A DNA stretch of 64,000 nucleotides from positions 1 to 64,000 of the forward strand of contig NZ_FODB01000005.1 in the NCBI RefSeq assembly GCF_900110265.1, read 5' to 3'. The translations under genes were made by a program, and so were the position numbers. Under the pieces are notes generated by a model. The model made no database searches, was not told the DNA's origin, and saw nothing but the letters and a program-made list of their open reading frames with translations. Below, in pieces: positions 45,163 through 54,881 of this stretch. Source of the stretch: Vreelandella aquamarina (lineage in GTDB: Bacteria > Pseudomonadota > Gammaproteobacteria > Pseudomonadales > Halomonadaceae). The first letter of the stretch is position 1; every line of letters begins with the position of its first letter.

Positions 45163-46056
45163 TTAGTGGTCGCGCTCGATCATATAGTGGGCAAGATCGG
45201 CCAGGGGTGCGGCCTGCTCGCCTAACGGGGCGAGGGCGGCAATGGCCTCGTCAATAAGCGTGTTCGCTTTGCGCTGCGCCCCCGCCAGCCCCAGTAAGCT
45301 TGGGTAAGTGGGCTTGGCACGGGCGGCGTCAGCGCCGGAAATTTTGCCCAGCGTGGCGGTGTCACCCGTCACATCCAGGATGTCGTCATGAATCTGGAAG
45401 GCTAGGCCAATGGCGCGGGCATAGCGAATTAGCGCTGCTAGGCGCGGGTCGTCCTCTTCCACCGCGACCAGACCGCCCAAGCGTACGGCCGCCACGATCA
45501 GCGCGCCGGTTTTATGGGCGTGCATATGCGCCATTGCTTCGGCGTCCGGGTGGCCTCCTACGGCGGCTAAATCCAGCGCTTGGCCAGCCACCATGCCATC
45601 GCGGCCAGAGGCGACCGCCAGCGTGGTGACTAGCTGGCCCAGGCGCGGGTGCGGGCGGCTGGCCAGCACTTCAAACGCCAGGGCTTGCAAGGCATCGCCC
45701 GCTAAAATAGCCGTCGCCTCATCAAAGGCTTTATGCACCGTGGGCTGGCCGCGGCGCAGGTCGTCATCATCCATGGCGGGCAGATCGTCGTGAATTAGCG
45801 AGTAGGCGTGAATCAGCTCGATGGCCGCCGCGGGAGCATCCAGGGCGTCGTCACTTGCCCCAAGGGCTTGACCCGCTAAATAGACCAGCAGCGGGCGTAA
45901 ACGTTTGCCGCCGACCAAAAGCCCGTGGCGCATGGCCGCCTCTAAACGCTCATCTACCGCTGGGCGTGCATCGAATAGCGCGGCCAGCGTGGCATCTACT
46001 CGGGTGCTGCTGGCATGGCGCAGCGTGGCTAGTCGGGAGGCGTGGGCGGTCACCAT
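45163..46056 (-). CDS. ispA: Farnesyl diphosphate synthase (geranyltranstransferase)
   Basis: It condenses isopentenyl diphosphate with dimethylallyl or geranyl diphosphate. The 297 residues include both aspartate-rich motifs, [10 protein letters not shown] near 91-100 and D-D-I-L-D near 233, and G-K-R-L-R-P-L-L near 51. The first five aspartate spacing (D-D-x4-D) is that of bacterial type FPP synthases. It overlaps the xseB end by 7 bp. Confidence 0.95.
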   Translation of the reverse strand: MVTAHASRLATLRHASSTRVDATLAALFDARPAVDERLEAAMRHGLLVGGKRLRPLLVYLAGQALGASDDALDAPAAAIELIHAYSLIHDDLPAMDDDDLRRGQPTVHKAFDEATAILAGDALQALAFEVLASRPHPRLGQLVTTLAVASGRDGMVAGQALDLAAVGGHPDAEAMAHMHAHKTGALIVAAVRLGGLVAVEEDDPRLAALIRYARAIGLAFQIHDDILDVTGDTATLGKISGADAARAKPTYPSLLGLAGAQRKANTLIDEAIAALAPLGEQAAPLADLAHYMIERDH

Positions 46057-46325
46057 GGCGGCGTCTCCTCGCTGTCGTTGCCAGCATCCGGGGCACCTGC
46101 GAACGGGGCAACTGCCAGTTTGCCGTCGGTATCTTCGCTCAGGGCCCGTACTTTTAGCTCAGCGCTATCGAGGCGCTGCTGGGCGTCGCGGGTCAGGCGA
46201 ACGCCCTGCTCAAAAGCGGTCAGCGCATCTTCCAATGAGAGTTCGCCGGACTCCAGGCGTTCCACAATGGTCTCTAGCTGGGCAACCGTTGCGGCAAAAT
46301 CTTGTGGGGGTGTGGTGTCGCTCAT
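46050..46325 (-). CDS. xseB: Exodeoxyribonuclease VII small subunit
   Basis: A 91-residue helical subunit of the single-strand exonuclease. The conserved core is [16 protein letters not shown] (about 17-32) followed by A-F-E-Q-G-V-R-L. A short acidic tail extends the usual 80 residues. I start at the ATG at 46325, giving M-S-D-T-T-P-P; the ribosome site is weak. The order xseB-ispA-dxs is the standard one in gammaproteobacteria. Confidence 0.94.
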   Translation of the reverse strand: MSDTTPPQDFAATVAQLETIVERLESGELSLEDALTAFEQGVRLTRDAQQRLDSAELKVRALSEDTDGKLAVAPFAGAPDAGNDSEETPPW

Positions 46326-46602
46326 TGGGCAATGCCTACCGTTTTCCGGGCGCCCTGGTATCAGCAAGGGCGACGAGTGTGGCTGCGGATGCTGTTAAAT
46401 AAACGCACAGTATACACCGAGGCGAGGGGGTGGCGTCTGCCCTCCCTATGGGGTGATTGTTCGACTTGCACTCTGTTCATCTTGAAAGCGCACACTTTTC
46501 ATCACGCCAAGACACCGGGAGCGCAAGCGGCTGTGCTACTATACGGGCCTCCCGTGAACCGATACACGGCGCATGCCGCCGACCATAGAGGTTGATTCAG
46601 CC

Positions 46603-47847
46603 ATGGCCAAAACGTCCCTGGAAAAGAGCAAGATCAAGATCCTGCTACTCGAGGGCGTCCACCAAAGCGCGGTGGACAATTTTCACAACGCAGGTTACGA
46701 GAACATCGAGCATCTGCCGACTTCGCTGGATGAAGAGTCGCTGATCGAGAAGATTCGTGATGTTCACTTTATCGGCATCCGCTCCCGCACTCAGCTAACC
46801 GAGCGCGTGTTTGAGGCGGCCGAGAAGTTAGTAAGCGTTGGCTGTTTCTGTATCGGTACCAACCAAGTTGACCTGGATGCGGCGCTCAAGCGCGGTATCG
46901 CGGTATTTAATGCGCCTTACTCCAACACCCGCTCAGTGGCGGAGCTGGTACTGGCAGAAGCCATTATGCTGCTGCGCGGTATTCCCGAGAAGAATGCTCG
47001 CGCGCACCAGGGCGGCTGGCTGAAGTCGGCGAAAAACTCCCACGAAGCGCGCGGTAAAACCCTCGGTATCGTGGGTTACGGCAGTATCGGCGCACAGCTC
47101 TCTGTATTGGCAGAGTCGCTCGGCTTCAACGTGATTTACTACGATGTGATCACTAAGCTGGGTATGGGTAATGCCAGCCAGGTCGCCAGCCTGGAGGAGT
47201 TGCTGGATCGTTCGGACGTGGTCAGCCTGCACGTGCCGGACCTGCCCTCTACCCGCTGGATGATTGGCGCGAAAGAGATCGCCGCCATGAAGGATGGCGC
47301 TATCCTGATCAATGCCGCCCGTGGCAGCGTGGTGGAAATCGAGCCGCTGGCGGATGCCATTAAAGCAGGAAAACTCAATGGGGCGGCCATCGACGTCTTC
47401 CCGGTTGAGCCGAAAGGCAACGATGAAGAGTTCCAAAGCCCGCTGCGCGGCCTGGATAACGTGATTCTGACGCCGCATATCGGTGGTTCTACCCTGGAAG
47501 CCCAGGAGAACATTGGTATCGAGGTCTCCGAAAAACTGATCACGTACTCGGACAACGGTACCACGGTCACCTCGGTCAACTTCCCCGAAGTGGCACTGCC
47601 CGCGCACCCGGACAAGCACCGTTTGCTGCACATTCACGACAACGTGCCCGGCGTGCTTTCTCAGATCAACCGCGTGCTGTCAGAAAACGGCATCAACATT
47701 TCTGGCCAGTATCTGCAGACCAACGATAAGGTCGGTTACGTGGTGATTGATGTCGATAAAGCCTACGGCCCGCAGGCGCTGGAAGCGTTGAAGCAAGTAG
47801 AGCACACGCTGAAGATTCGCGTGCTCTATTCGGCGCAGAATAGCTGA
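46603..47847 (+). CDS. serA: D-3-phosphoglycerate dehydrogenase
   Basis: First enzyme of serine synthesis, oxidising 3-phosphoglycerate with NAD+. The 414 residues contain the D-isomer dehydrogenase fold with I-V-G-Y-G-S-I-G near 157-164, the catalytic R-G-S-V-V near 240, E near 265 and H-I-G-G-S near 290, plus a C-terminal ACT domain (about 340-414) with H-D-N-V-P-G-V-L near 346 that binds serine for feedback control. The ATG at 46603 is preferred over one ten codons earlier. The upstream 278 bp hold no gene. A clear terminator follows. Confidence 0.96.
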   Translation: MAKTSLEKSKIKILLLEGVHQSAVDNFHNAGYENIEHLPTSLDEESLIEKIRDVHFIGIRSRTQLTERVFEAAEKLVSVGCFCIGTNQVDLDAALKRGIAVFNAPYSNTRSVAELVLAEAIMLLRGIPEKNARAHQGGWLKSAKNSHEARGKTLGIVGYGSIGAQLSVLAESLGFNVIYYDVITKLGMGNASQVASLEELLDRSDVVSLHVPDLPSTRWMIGAKEIAAMKDGAILINAARGSVVEIEPLADAIKAGKLNGAAIDVFPVEPKGNDEEFQSPLRGLDNVILTPHIGGSTLEAQENIGIEVSEKLITYSDNGTTVTSVNFPEVALPAHPDKHRLLHIHDNVPGVLSQINRVLSENGINISGQYLQTNDKVGYVVIDVDKAYGPQALEALKQVEHTLKIRVLYSAQNS

Positions 47848-47871
47848 TATTACCGACCCGCGCAGCGTCAC

Positions 47872-47895
47872 AAAACGGCCCGAAAGGGCCGTTTT
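47872..47895. terminator. Bidirectional terminator between serA and the pirin gene
   Basis: AAAACGGCCC-GAAA-GGGCCGTTTT is a perfect 10-bp stem with a GAAA tetraloop, T-run on either strand, between two convergent genes. Confidence 0.92.
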
Positions 47896-47900
47896 GCCTA

Positions 47901-48590
47901 TCAGGCCAGGTCGAACAGCAGTACTTCGCTGGCGTCGCTGCTGGTGAGCTCGACGTGCTCATCCGGCGTAAACGCAGCGGCATCGCCGGTGGTGAGCCGC
48001 TCGCCGTTCACCTCGACAGCCCCCTTCACCACATGCAGCCATGCGTAGCGTGAGGGCGGGGACGTGACTTGCTCCCCGGCGCTCAGCAGGCTGGCGTACA
48101 GGCTGACATCCTGATTCACGCTCACCGAGCCATCGCGACCATCTGGGGAGAGCACCAAGCGCCACTGGCCCTGCCGCTCGGCGGTGGAGAAGTGCTTCTG
48201 CTCGTAGCTGGGCTGAATGCCACGCTGGGCGGTTTCGATCCAGATTTGCAGAAAGTGCAGCCCGTTTTCTTGAGAGTGGTTGAACTCGCTGTGCAGTACG
48301 CCCGTGCCTGCGGACATGCGCTGCACATCGCCGGGGCGCATCACTTCGCCATTGCCCATGTTGTCCTTGTGCTCCATCTCGCCATCAAGCACGTAGGAGA
48401 TAATTTCCATATCCCGGTGGGGGTGGGCGCCAAAGCCGTGGCCGGGGGCCACACGGTCTTCGTTGATCACCCGCAGCGCGCGGAAGCCCATGTGGTTGGG
48501 GTCCATGTAATTGGCGAACGAAAACGTGTGGTAGGAGCGCAGCCAGCCGTGGTCGGCGTAGCCCCGCTCGTGGGAGCGACGAATCTTCAT
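47901..48590 (-). CDS. Pirin family bicupin (YhhW-like)
   Basis: A 229-residue bicupin; E. coli YhhW, a relative, oxidises quercetin in vitro. The N-terminal cupin shows H-P-H-R-D-M-E near residue 56 and T-G-V-L-H-S-E-F-N near 97, the expected metal ligands (three His and one Glu). The N-terminus R-R-S-x-E-R-G is family-specific. Its physiological role is unknown. It is a single gene converging with serA. Confidence 0.9.
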   Translation of the reverse strand: MKIRRSHERGYADHGWLRSYHTFSFANYMDPNHMGFRALRVINEDRVAPGHGFGAHPHRDMEIISYVLDGEMEHKDNMGNGEVMRPGDVQRMSAGTGVLHSEFNHSQENGLHFLQIWIETAQRGIQPSYEQKHFSTAERQGQWRLVLSPDGRDGSVSVNQDVSLYASLLSAGEQVTSPPSRYAWLHVVKGAVEVNGERLTTGDAAAFTPDEHVELTSSDASEVLLFDLA

Positions 48591-48814
48591 TAAAGCACCT
48601 CATCACTGAGTTAAGTTACCGCCTACTATACGACCGAGTGCGCGTGGCGTGGGGTGAAGCTTTCTCAATGATGTCGTCGAAATAATCGACGGTTGGCGGT
48701 GTCGTTGATCTGCATCAAACACGCCGAGATGCACCCACGGCGGGCTTTTTGTTATCATGCGCGCCTTTATTGACCCGGTCCGCCCTTTGCGAGGGCGACT
48801 ACCAGGAGCACTCC

Positions 48815-49774
48815 ATGACGACCCCAACTCCCACTGCGCCCGTTGTGGTGGCAGCGCTGTATAAATTTGTCACCCTGAACGATTTCGAAGCCCTGCGCGA
48901 GCCGCTGCGCCAAACTATGCTGGATAACGGCGTAAAAGGCACGCTGTTGCTGGCCAAAGAGGGCATCAACGGTACCGTGGCCGGTAGCCGCGAAGGCATC
49001 GACGCGCTGCTAGCATGGCTCACCGCCGACCCGCGCCTTGCCGATATCGACCACAAAGAGTCATTTTGCGACGAGCCGCCGTTCTACCGCACCAAGGTCA
49101 AACTGAAAAAAGAGATCGTCACGCTGGGCGTGCCGGGCATCGACCCCAACGACACCGTGGGCACTTACGTGGAGCCAGAGAACTGGAACGACGTCATCTC
49201 CGACCCCGAAGTGCTGGTAATCGATACTCGCAACGACTACGAAGTGGCGATTGGCAGCTTCGAAGGTGCGGTGGACCCGAAAACCACCACCTTCCGCGAG
49301 TTTCCAGAGTATGTGCGCAAGCACTATAACCCGGAGCAGCATAAGAAGGTTGCTATGTTTTGCACCGGCGGTATCCGCTGCGAAAAGGCCTCCAGCTTTA
49401 TGCTGAAAGAGGGCTTTGAAGAGGTGTACCACCTGAAAGGCGGCGTGCTGAACTACCTGGAAAAAGTGCCGGAAGAGCAGTCGCTGTGGCGCGGCGAATG
49501 CTTCGTGTTCGATAACCGGGTCACCGTTCGCCACGACCTCACCGAAGGCGAGCACGAGCAGTGCCACGCCTGCCGGATGCCTATCTCTCAGGAAGATATG
49601 CAGTCGTCGGCCTACGAGCCCGGCATCAGCTGCCCGCACTGTATCGACTCACTGCCCGAGAAAACCCGCGCCGCCGCCCGCGAGCGTCAGCGCCAGATTG
49701 AGCTGGCCAAAGCCCGTGGTGAGCCTCATCCGCTGGGCTATAACCATCGCCAAGGCACTCGCGAGAAAGCGTAA
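48815..49774 (+). CDS. trhO: tRNA uridine(34) hydroxylase TrhO (rhodanese-related, YceA)
   Basis: TrhO makes 5-hydroxyuridine at the wobble position of some tRNAs with oxygen. The 319 residues have an acylphosphatase-like N-domain (about 10-100), a rhodanese domain with the catalytic loop C-T-G-G-I-R-C-E near residue 183 and a C-terminal cysteine-rich tail (C-H-A-C-R near 245 and C-P-H-C near 269) likely to bind zinc. The ATG at 48815 has CAGGAGCACTCC upstream. Length and domains match E. coli TrhO (350 residues) closely. Confidence 0.93.
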   Translation: MTTPTPTAPVVVAALYKFVTLNDFEALREPLRQTMLDNGVKGTLLLAKEGINGTVAGSREGIDALLAWLTADPRLADIDHKESFCDEPPFYRTKVKLKKEIVTLGVPGIDPNDTVGTYVEPENWNDVISDPEVLVIDTRNDYEVAIGSFEGAVDPKTTTFREFPEYVRKHYNPEQHKKVAMFCTGGIRCEKASSFMLKEGFEEVYHLKGGVLNYLEKVPEEQSLWRGECFVFDNRVTVRHDLTEGEHEQCHACRMPISQEDMQSSAYEPGISCPHCIDSLPEKTRAAARERQRQIELAKARGEPHPLGYNHRQGTREKA

Positions 49775-49776
49775 TC

Positions 49777-49851
49777 ATCCTGGTCGACGATGTGGCAGAA
49801 GGCATCGATGCGTTTATCGAAAAGCGCGCGCCTCGCTGGCAGCATCGCTAG
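49777..49851 (+). pseudogene. Enoyl-CoA hydratase C-terminal remnant
   Basis: Just after trhO, 24 codons end at a TAG (49849) and read D-D-V-A-E-G-I-D-A-F-I-E-K-R-A-P-R-W, the characteristic tail of enoyl-CoA hydratase/isomerase proteins. Nothing of the body remains; homology starts within bases of the trhO stop. A deletion is implied, like the RidA remnant. The rest of 49852-49962 is plain intergenic DNA. Confidence 0.7.
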
Positions 49852-49962
49852 TACACGCTGCTAGCCATTGGTGGAATTTGTTTCCGTAAACGCGACAGCG
49901 CCCGCGCGGCGCGTTATCCTGCTGGCTTTTTACGTCATTCAGCGCCTTCAGGAGAGTATCAG

Positions 49963-50787
49963 GTGAGTGAAGCCAAGCGCAGATCAGTCGGACGTCCGGC
50001 GGGAGCCACCAAAGCCAGCGGTGGGCATAGCCAATCGTTAGTACGCGGCCTCACGCTACTCGAGTATTTGTCCGCCAGCCCCTTGGGCCTTGCGCTCTCG
50101 GAACTGGCGGAGATGGCTGACCTTGCCCCCTCGACCACCCACCGCCTGCTGCAGGCGCTGCAAAGCCAGGGCTTTGTTACCCAAGAGAGCGAACAGGGCC
50201 TGTGGCGCATCGACGTCAAAACCTTCCGCATTGGTAACAGTTTCCTTGAAGCTCGCGACGTGGTGGCCAAAAGCCGCCCGTTTTTGCGCCGCTTAACCGC
50301 AGAAACCGGCGAAACGGCGAACCTGGGTATCCGCGATGGCGCTACGGCGGTCTTCCTGGCTCAAAACGAATCCCCGCAGATGATGCGCATGATCACGCGG
50401 CTGGGGTCCCGTGCGCCGCTGCACGCCTCCGGCGTGGGCAAGGCGCTGCTGGCGTGGATGAGCGAGGAGGAGCGCAGCGCGCTGTTAGAAGGCGGCTACG
50501 AGCTGGCCCGTGTGACTGAAAATACCCTCTATCAAACGGATTCACTGCAGGCGGAAATGGCCGCCATTCGCGCCCAAGGCTTTGCCTGCGACCGGGAAGA
50601 GCATGCGATTGGCCTGCACTGCGTGGCGGCCTGCATTTTCGACGAGCACCGCACCCCGTTAGCCGCTATTTCTGTGTCTGGCCCCATGGCGCGCATTCCC
50701 GAAGAGCGCCTGCTGGTACTGGGGGCGCTGGTGCGTCAAATAGCCGACGAAATTACCCAGCAGCTCGGCGGCCAGCTGCCCCGTTAA
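49963..50787 (+). CDS. IclR-family transcriptional regulator
   Basis: A 274-residue regulator with an N-terminal winged HTH (about 20-85; G-L-T-L-L-E-Y-L near 30, S-T-T-H-R-L-L-Q-A-L near 55) and a GAF-like effector domain (about 95-270) with A-S-G-V-G-K-A-L-L near 150 and the ligand-pocket cysteine segment G-L-H-C-V-A-A near 222. The start is GTG at 49963 with GGAGAG upstream. Members control aromatic, glyoxylate or allantoin breakdown; the adjacent enoyl-CoA hydratase remnant may point to its lost target. The current target is unknown. Confidence 0.88.
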   Translation: MSEAKRRSVGRPAGATKASGGHSQSLVRGLTLLEYLSASPLGLALSELAEMADLAPSTTHRLLQALQSQGFVTQESEQGLWRIDVKTFRIGNSFLEARDVVAKSRPFLRRLTAETGETANLGIRDGATAVFLAQNESPQMMRMITRLGSRAPLHASGVGKALLAWMSEEERSALLEGGYELARVTENTLYQTDSLQAEMAAIRAQGFACDREEHAIGLHCVAACIFDEHRTPLAAISVSGPMARIPEERLLVLGALVRQIADEITQQLGGQLPR

Positions 50788-50806
50788 ACGTTAGAGGGCG
50801 CGTATC

Positions 50807-51238
50807 GTGTTCAGCCTGTTTTGGGTGGCGCTTGCCAGTGCCACCCTGCTGCCTGGTGGCTCGGAAGTGTGGCTGGCGCGGCTATGGTGTGTTGGTGAGC
50901 CGGCACTGGTGCTGTGGGTTGTGGCGACGGCTGGCAACACGCTGGGCAGTTTGATCAATGTGGCCCTGGGCCGCTACGCTCGTCAGTTTCAACATCGCCG
51001 CTGGTTTCCGGCGTCGCCTGAGGGTCTGGCCCGCGCCGAGCGCTGGTACCACCGCTTTGGTGAGGCGAGCCTGCTGCTGTCTTGGTTACCCGTGATTGGC
51101 GACCCGCTCACCGTGCTGGCAGGGGTGATGCGCCTTGCCTGGTGGCGGGCGCTGCTCTGGATTGTGCTGGCAAAAGGTGCCCGCTATGGGCTGCTGATTG
51201 CGCTGGCCCATCAATGGTTGGCGCCTTACTGCCAATAA
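50807..51238 (+). CDS. YqaA/DedA-like small membrane protein
   Basis: A 143-residue protein with about four hydrophobic segments and the VTT/SNARE-associated-Golgi motif: N-T-L-G-S-L-I-N near 44-51 and R-F-G-E-A-S-L-L-L-S-W-L-P-V-I-G-D-P near 84-101. Such proteins are thought to move lipids or be secondary transporters, but YqaA itself is uncharacterised. The start is GTG. It lies 19 bp after the IclR gene and may share its transcript. Confidence 0.83.
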   Translation: MFSLFWVALASATLLPGGSEVWLARLWCVGEPALVLWVVATAGNTLGSLINVALGRYARQFQHRRWFPASPEGLARAERWYHRFGEASLLLSWLPVIGDPLTVLAGVMRLAWWRALLWIVLAKGARYGLLIALAHQWLAPYCQ

Positions 51239-51448
51239 ACGGCAATTACCTTCACTCGGTTTCATTGGTGTACCAAAAACAGCCGCGTTAACGTCTCTTA
51301 CATCGAGTCATGTTACGCTAGTCACTTTGGATCGAGCGTTATACAAAGCTTGCATTTCCATTGGATGCACTATCCTGTGTTTAACATTCTTAGGTTGAAC
51401 TTTAACGAGGGCAGGATGGCAAATACTCACCCAAAAGGAGGTTATGGT

Positions 51449-53839
51449 GTGACGTCACTACGTTTACTCCCCTGGCTCAGCGTCTGGATGCTGGCGCTGT
51501 TCGCCATGCTGGCCGGGCCAGCCATGGCGCAAACCACGTTAAGCGCCGAGAGCGATGCGTCCGTCGCTGAAGAGCAGCCCTCTTATGCGGCGCTGGCCGA
51601 CCTGCTGGAAGACGAGCAGGCCCGCCAGGAGCTCATTGAACTGCTGCGTAATCAAGCGTCTGAGTTGCCTGCTGGCGTTGCGGCCGAGCTGTCGCCGGAA
51701 GCCGCTGCCGCGGGGGGCAACGTAGCGCCCGAGGACGTCTCACTACCCCGCCAGTTGGCAGAGTTGACCAGCCGTGTAGTAGGTGATGTGGGCGGTCAGA
51801 TCGAGCAGGCTGTGGCGATCGTCGGCAATATATTTACCGGCCAAGGCGCGGGCAGCAGCTTCGATATGGCGGCCTTCATGAACGCAGCCATCAATCTGGG
51901 AATCGTGATCGTGGCGACCTTCGCCATTTTTATGGTGTTCCGCCGGTTGGCAAAATCATTGTTCACCAAAATCAGCGGCTGGTCACAGCAGGGCACGGGA
52001 CTGACGCCGGTGCTACGTTTAGTGCTGTGTGTCGCGGTCGCCGCGGTCGTCGATATTCTTTTGATCGCCCTGGCGTACGTTGGCGGTAACTTGGTGGCCA
52101 CCTTTGCCGTGGGGGAGACCGGTGAACTCTCTACCCGCGCGTCGCTCTTTTTAAATGCCTTCTTGATCATCGAGCTGCTCAAAGCCGGTGTGCGAATGCT
52201 GTTCTCCTCGCGTTACGAGGGTCTTCGCTTATTACCGATTTCAGCTCAAGAAGCCTCGTATTGGAACCGCTGGCTGGCGCGCCTGATTGGCATGGTGGGA
52301 TACGGCCTGATGGTCGTCGTACCGCTGGTCAACTTCTATGTGGCCGCCACCCTGGGACAAGCGGTCGGCACGCTGATCATGCTGCTGGCGTTCATCTATG
52401 CGGTGGGCGTGGTGCTCAAAAACCGCGTGCGCCTGCGCGATAATCTAAATAAAATGAGCGCGCGCTCGACGCTGACGGCGAGCCGTGTATCGCTGCAGCT
52501 GTTTGCCCGCACGTGGCACCTATTCGCGCTGATCTATTTCTTAATGGTGTTTGTGCTGACGCTTACCCGTCCGGGTGATGCGCTGCCCTTTGTCCTCTTT
52601 GCGACGTTGAAGACGCTCGGCGCCGTGGTCGTGGGCCTGCTGCTGTCTACGTTCCTGACACAGACCATTGGTCGTCGTATTCAACTCTCCGATGACCTGC
52701 GCCGCAAACTGCCGCTTTTGGAAGTGCGCTTGAATAGCTACGTGCCCAACGCGCTGCGCGTGCTGCGCACGGTGATCGTCGTTGCGGTGATCATGGTGGT
52801 GCTGGATGCCTGGGGAGCCTTTAACCTCGCCGCTTGGTATGCTTCCGAGCGCGGTGCCAATCTGGTGGGTAACCTGATCAGCGTAGCAGTGATCCTGATT
52901 GTGTCGCTGGGCATATGGCTGGGCTTGGCAAGCCTGATTGAGCACAAGCTCAACCCGGAAACCGGTCACGGCGAACCCTCTGCCCGTGCCAAAACGCTGC
53001 TGAGCCTGTTCCGTAATGCGCTGGCCATTGCCATGGTGACCATTACCGGCATGATCGTTCTGTCGGAGATCGGCATCAACATCGGGCCGCTGATTGCCGG
53101 TGCCGGTGTGCTGGGTCTGGCGATCGGTTTCGGTGCCCAGAGACTGGTGCAGGATGTCATCACCGGCGTCTTCATCCAGGTCGAAAACGCCATGAATACT
53201 GGCGATGTCGTGACCGTAGGCGGTATTACCGGCACTGCTGAGCGGTTGAGCATACGTTCGGTGGGTATTCGCGACCTTTCCGGCACCTACCATATCGTGC
53301 CGTTCTCCAGTGTGGACACGGTCTCCAACTACATGCGTGAGTACGGTAATCACGTGGGCGAATACGGTATTGCCTACCGCGAGAACATCGACGATGCCAT
53401 TGCCCAGCTCCAGTTGGCCTTCGAAGACCTTAAAGCCAGTGACGAACATGGCCATCAACTGTTGGCGGACATGACTGTGGCGGGCGTTACTGCGCTGGCC
53501 GACAGCTCGGTCAATATCCGTGTGGTCATCAAGACCACGCCGGGTGACCAGTGGGGCGTTGGCCGGGCATACAATCGCCTCGTCAAGATGCGCTTCGACT
53601 CGGCGGGTATCGAGATTCCGTTCCCGCATACCACCCTGTACTTCGGGCAGGACAAGTCCGGCTCTGCGCCGCCTGCCAACCTGCGTGTCATGCAGCAGGA
53701 CTTCACCATCGATGGTAGCCCGGCAGGGCAGCCCAAACGAGCAGAGCTCGAAGTGGATGACCGCCATCGCCCACGGCGTGGAAAATCACCGAGTGCGCAA
53801 GAGGCTGAGCACCATAAGCCTGACGATGAGGACGTGTGA
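51449..53839 (+). CDS. Large MscS-family mechanosensitive channel
   Basis: A 796-residue inner-membrane channel with a signal peptide (to A-M-A-Q, about residue 28), a periplasmic helical region (about 40-170), about eleven transmembrane segments and a C-terminal MscS core (about 545-760): pore helix G-A-G-V-L-G-L-A-I-G-F-G-A-Q (near 558), then the beta domain D-V-I-T-G-V-F-I-Q. A charged tail (R-H-R-P-R-R-G-K) follows. It should release solutes on osmotic downshock, useful to a halophile. The GTG at 51449 is chosen because AAAGGAGG lies eight bases upstream; an ATG 11 codons before lacks one. It recalls MscK/YbdG-type proteins in size, without being clearly either. Confidence 0.9.
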   Translation: MTSLRLLPWLSVWMLALFAMLAGPAMAQTTLSAESDASVAEEQPSYAALADLLEDEQARQELIELLRNQASELPAGVAAELSPEAAAAGGNVAPEDVSLPRQLAELTSRVVGDVGGQIEQAVAIVGNIFTGQGAGSSFDMAAFMNAAINLGIVIVATFAIFMVFRRLAKSLFTKISGWSQQGTGLTPVLRLVLCVAVAAVVDILLIALAYVGGNLVATFAVGETGELSTRASLFLNAFLIIELLKAGVRMLFSSRYEGLRLLPISAQEASYWNRWLARLIGMVGYGLMVVVPLVNFYVAATLGQAVGTLIMLLAFIYAVGVVLKNRVRLRDNLNKMSARSTLTASRVSLQLFARTWHLFALIYFLMVFVLTLTRPGDALPFVLFATLKTLGAVVVGLLLSTFLTQTIGRRIQLSDDLRRKLPLLEVRLNSYVPNALRVLRTVIVVAVIMVVLDAWGAFNLAAWYASERGANLVGNLISVAVILIVSLGIWLGLASLIEHKLNPETGHGEPSARAKTLLSLFRNALAIAMVTITGMIVLSEIGINIGPLIAGAGVLGLAIGFGAQRLVQDVITGVFIQVENAMNTGDVVTVGGITGTAERLSIRSVGIRDLSGTYHIVPFSSVDTVSNYMREYGNHVGEYGIAYRENIDDAIAQLQLAFEDLKASDEHGHQLLADMTVAGVTALADSSVNIRVVIKTTPGDQWGVGRAYNRLVKMRFDSAGIEIPFPHTTLYFGQDKSGSAPPANLRVMQQDFTIDGSPAGQPKRAELEVDDRHRPRRGKSPSAQEAEHHKPDDEDV

Positions 53840-53860
53840 TCCTCGACGCATCAACGACAA

Positions 53861-53878
53861 GGCCGCCTTCGGGCGGCC
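53861..53878 (+). terminator. Terminator of the MscS gene
   Basis: GGCCGCC-TTCG-GGCGGCC, a 7-bp GC stem with a stable tetraloop; the following TCATTGTG is only weakly T-rich. It lies between two convergent genes. Confidence 0.6.
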
Positions 53879-53891
53879 TCATTGTGTTGGG

Positions 53892-54650
53892 TCAGTCGCG
53901 CCGCTCGCCAGGGTAGTTTTCGGAGTGGCGACCCTCTAGGTTGATCGATTCGCCGCCGTCTACAAATAGCACTTGCCCGGCCACAAAGGCATTATCCAGC
54001 AAATAGTGCAGGGCTTGTACAAGGTGTGCTGGGTTGCCTTGGTGATTGACCGGAATGCCTTCGATGCGCCACTGGATATAGTCGCTGGTACGCTGGGAGG
54101 CAGGCAGCACGACACCAGGGGCGATACCGTTAATCCGTAGGCGCGGAGCAAACTCCAGCGCTGCCATACGGGTCATCTCAGCTAGGCTTTTCTTGGAGAG
54201 CAGGTACGCCGCATACGGATATTGGTGATAGGCCACTTTGTTGTCGATGATATTGATGACCTGGCCGTGTTCGACCACCTCGGCAAAGTGGCGCGTCAAT
54301 AACAGCGGGGTAAACATATTGACTCGAAACTGAGTCTCCAGCATGGCCATATCGGTACGGGCAATCGGCGCTGGTTCATAAGCTGAGGCGCTATTGAGCA
54401 GCACGTTCAACCCAGGAAAACGCGTTTTAGCTTGGGTGATTAATCCTTCTAGCGAATCCTCTAAAAAGTTGCAGGGCAGAATCTCGCACTCACGACCCTT
54501 CCCGCGAATTGCGTCTGCCACTTCCTCTGCTTCCCCCCGGGAGCTATTCACGTGTAGCGCGATATCAAAGCCCTTATCGGCTAGCGCTTCAGCAAAATAG
54601 CGGCCCAGGCGCGTGGCGCCGCCGGTTACAAGTGCAGCAGGTGTCTCCAT
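53892..54650 (-). CDS. SDR oxidoreductase, pteridine reductase / FolM-like
   Basis: The 252-residue short-chain dehydrogenase starts with T-G-G-A-T-R-L-G-R (residues 9-17), the T-G-x3-R-x-G form found in pteridine reductases (PTR1, FolM) in place of the usual T-G-x3-G-x-G. The catalytic Y-x3-K appears as Y-L-L-S-K near 149. FolM reduces dihydromonapterin and dihydrofolate. The divergent folK gene 231 bp away supports a folate or pterin role. The last residues (G-R-H-S-E-N-Y) are a typical FolM-type end. The symbol is withheld because other SDRs share these traits. Confidence 0.78.
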   Translation of the reverse strand: METPAALVTGGATRLGRYFAEALADKGFDIALHVNSSRGEAEEVADAIRGKGRECEILPCNFLEDSLEGLITQAKTRFPGLNVLLNSASAYEPAPIARTDMAMLETQFRVNMFTPLLLTRHFAEVVEHGQVINIIDNKVAYHQYPYAAYLLSKKSLAEMTRMAALEFAPRLRINGIAPGVVLPASQRTSDYIQWRIEGIPVNHQGNPAHLVQALHYLLDNAFVAGQVLFVDGGESINLEGRHSENYPGERRD

Positions 54651-54881
54651 TGCTTTATCCCTCGCAGCAGGTAGTGTTTGTTAACTAACGTTGTCATGGT
54701 AATCAAAAAGACTCTCTGCGTGAGTGCAGCGTTTGTCAATAACTTGTACAGAGCTTGAACGGGATGGTTAACCGTCTACTCTGTTGGAGCGCCGATTGAT
54801 ACCTATACGCTAAAACGGTGTGGGCTAGGTCATCGGCTCACCAGCCGTTAGTCATCCAGCCTCTTATATTGGGATATAGTT

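Noticed and set aside
52541-53767. Long minus-strand open frame of about 400 codons
   Set aside because: It is antisense to the clearly recognisable MscS channel; its His/Gln/Arg-rich translation matches no family.
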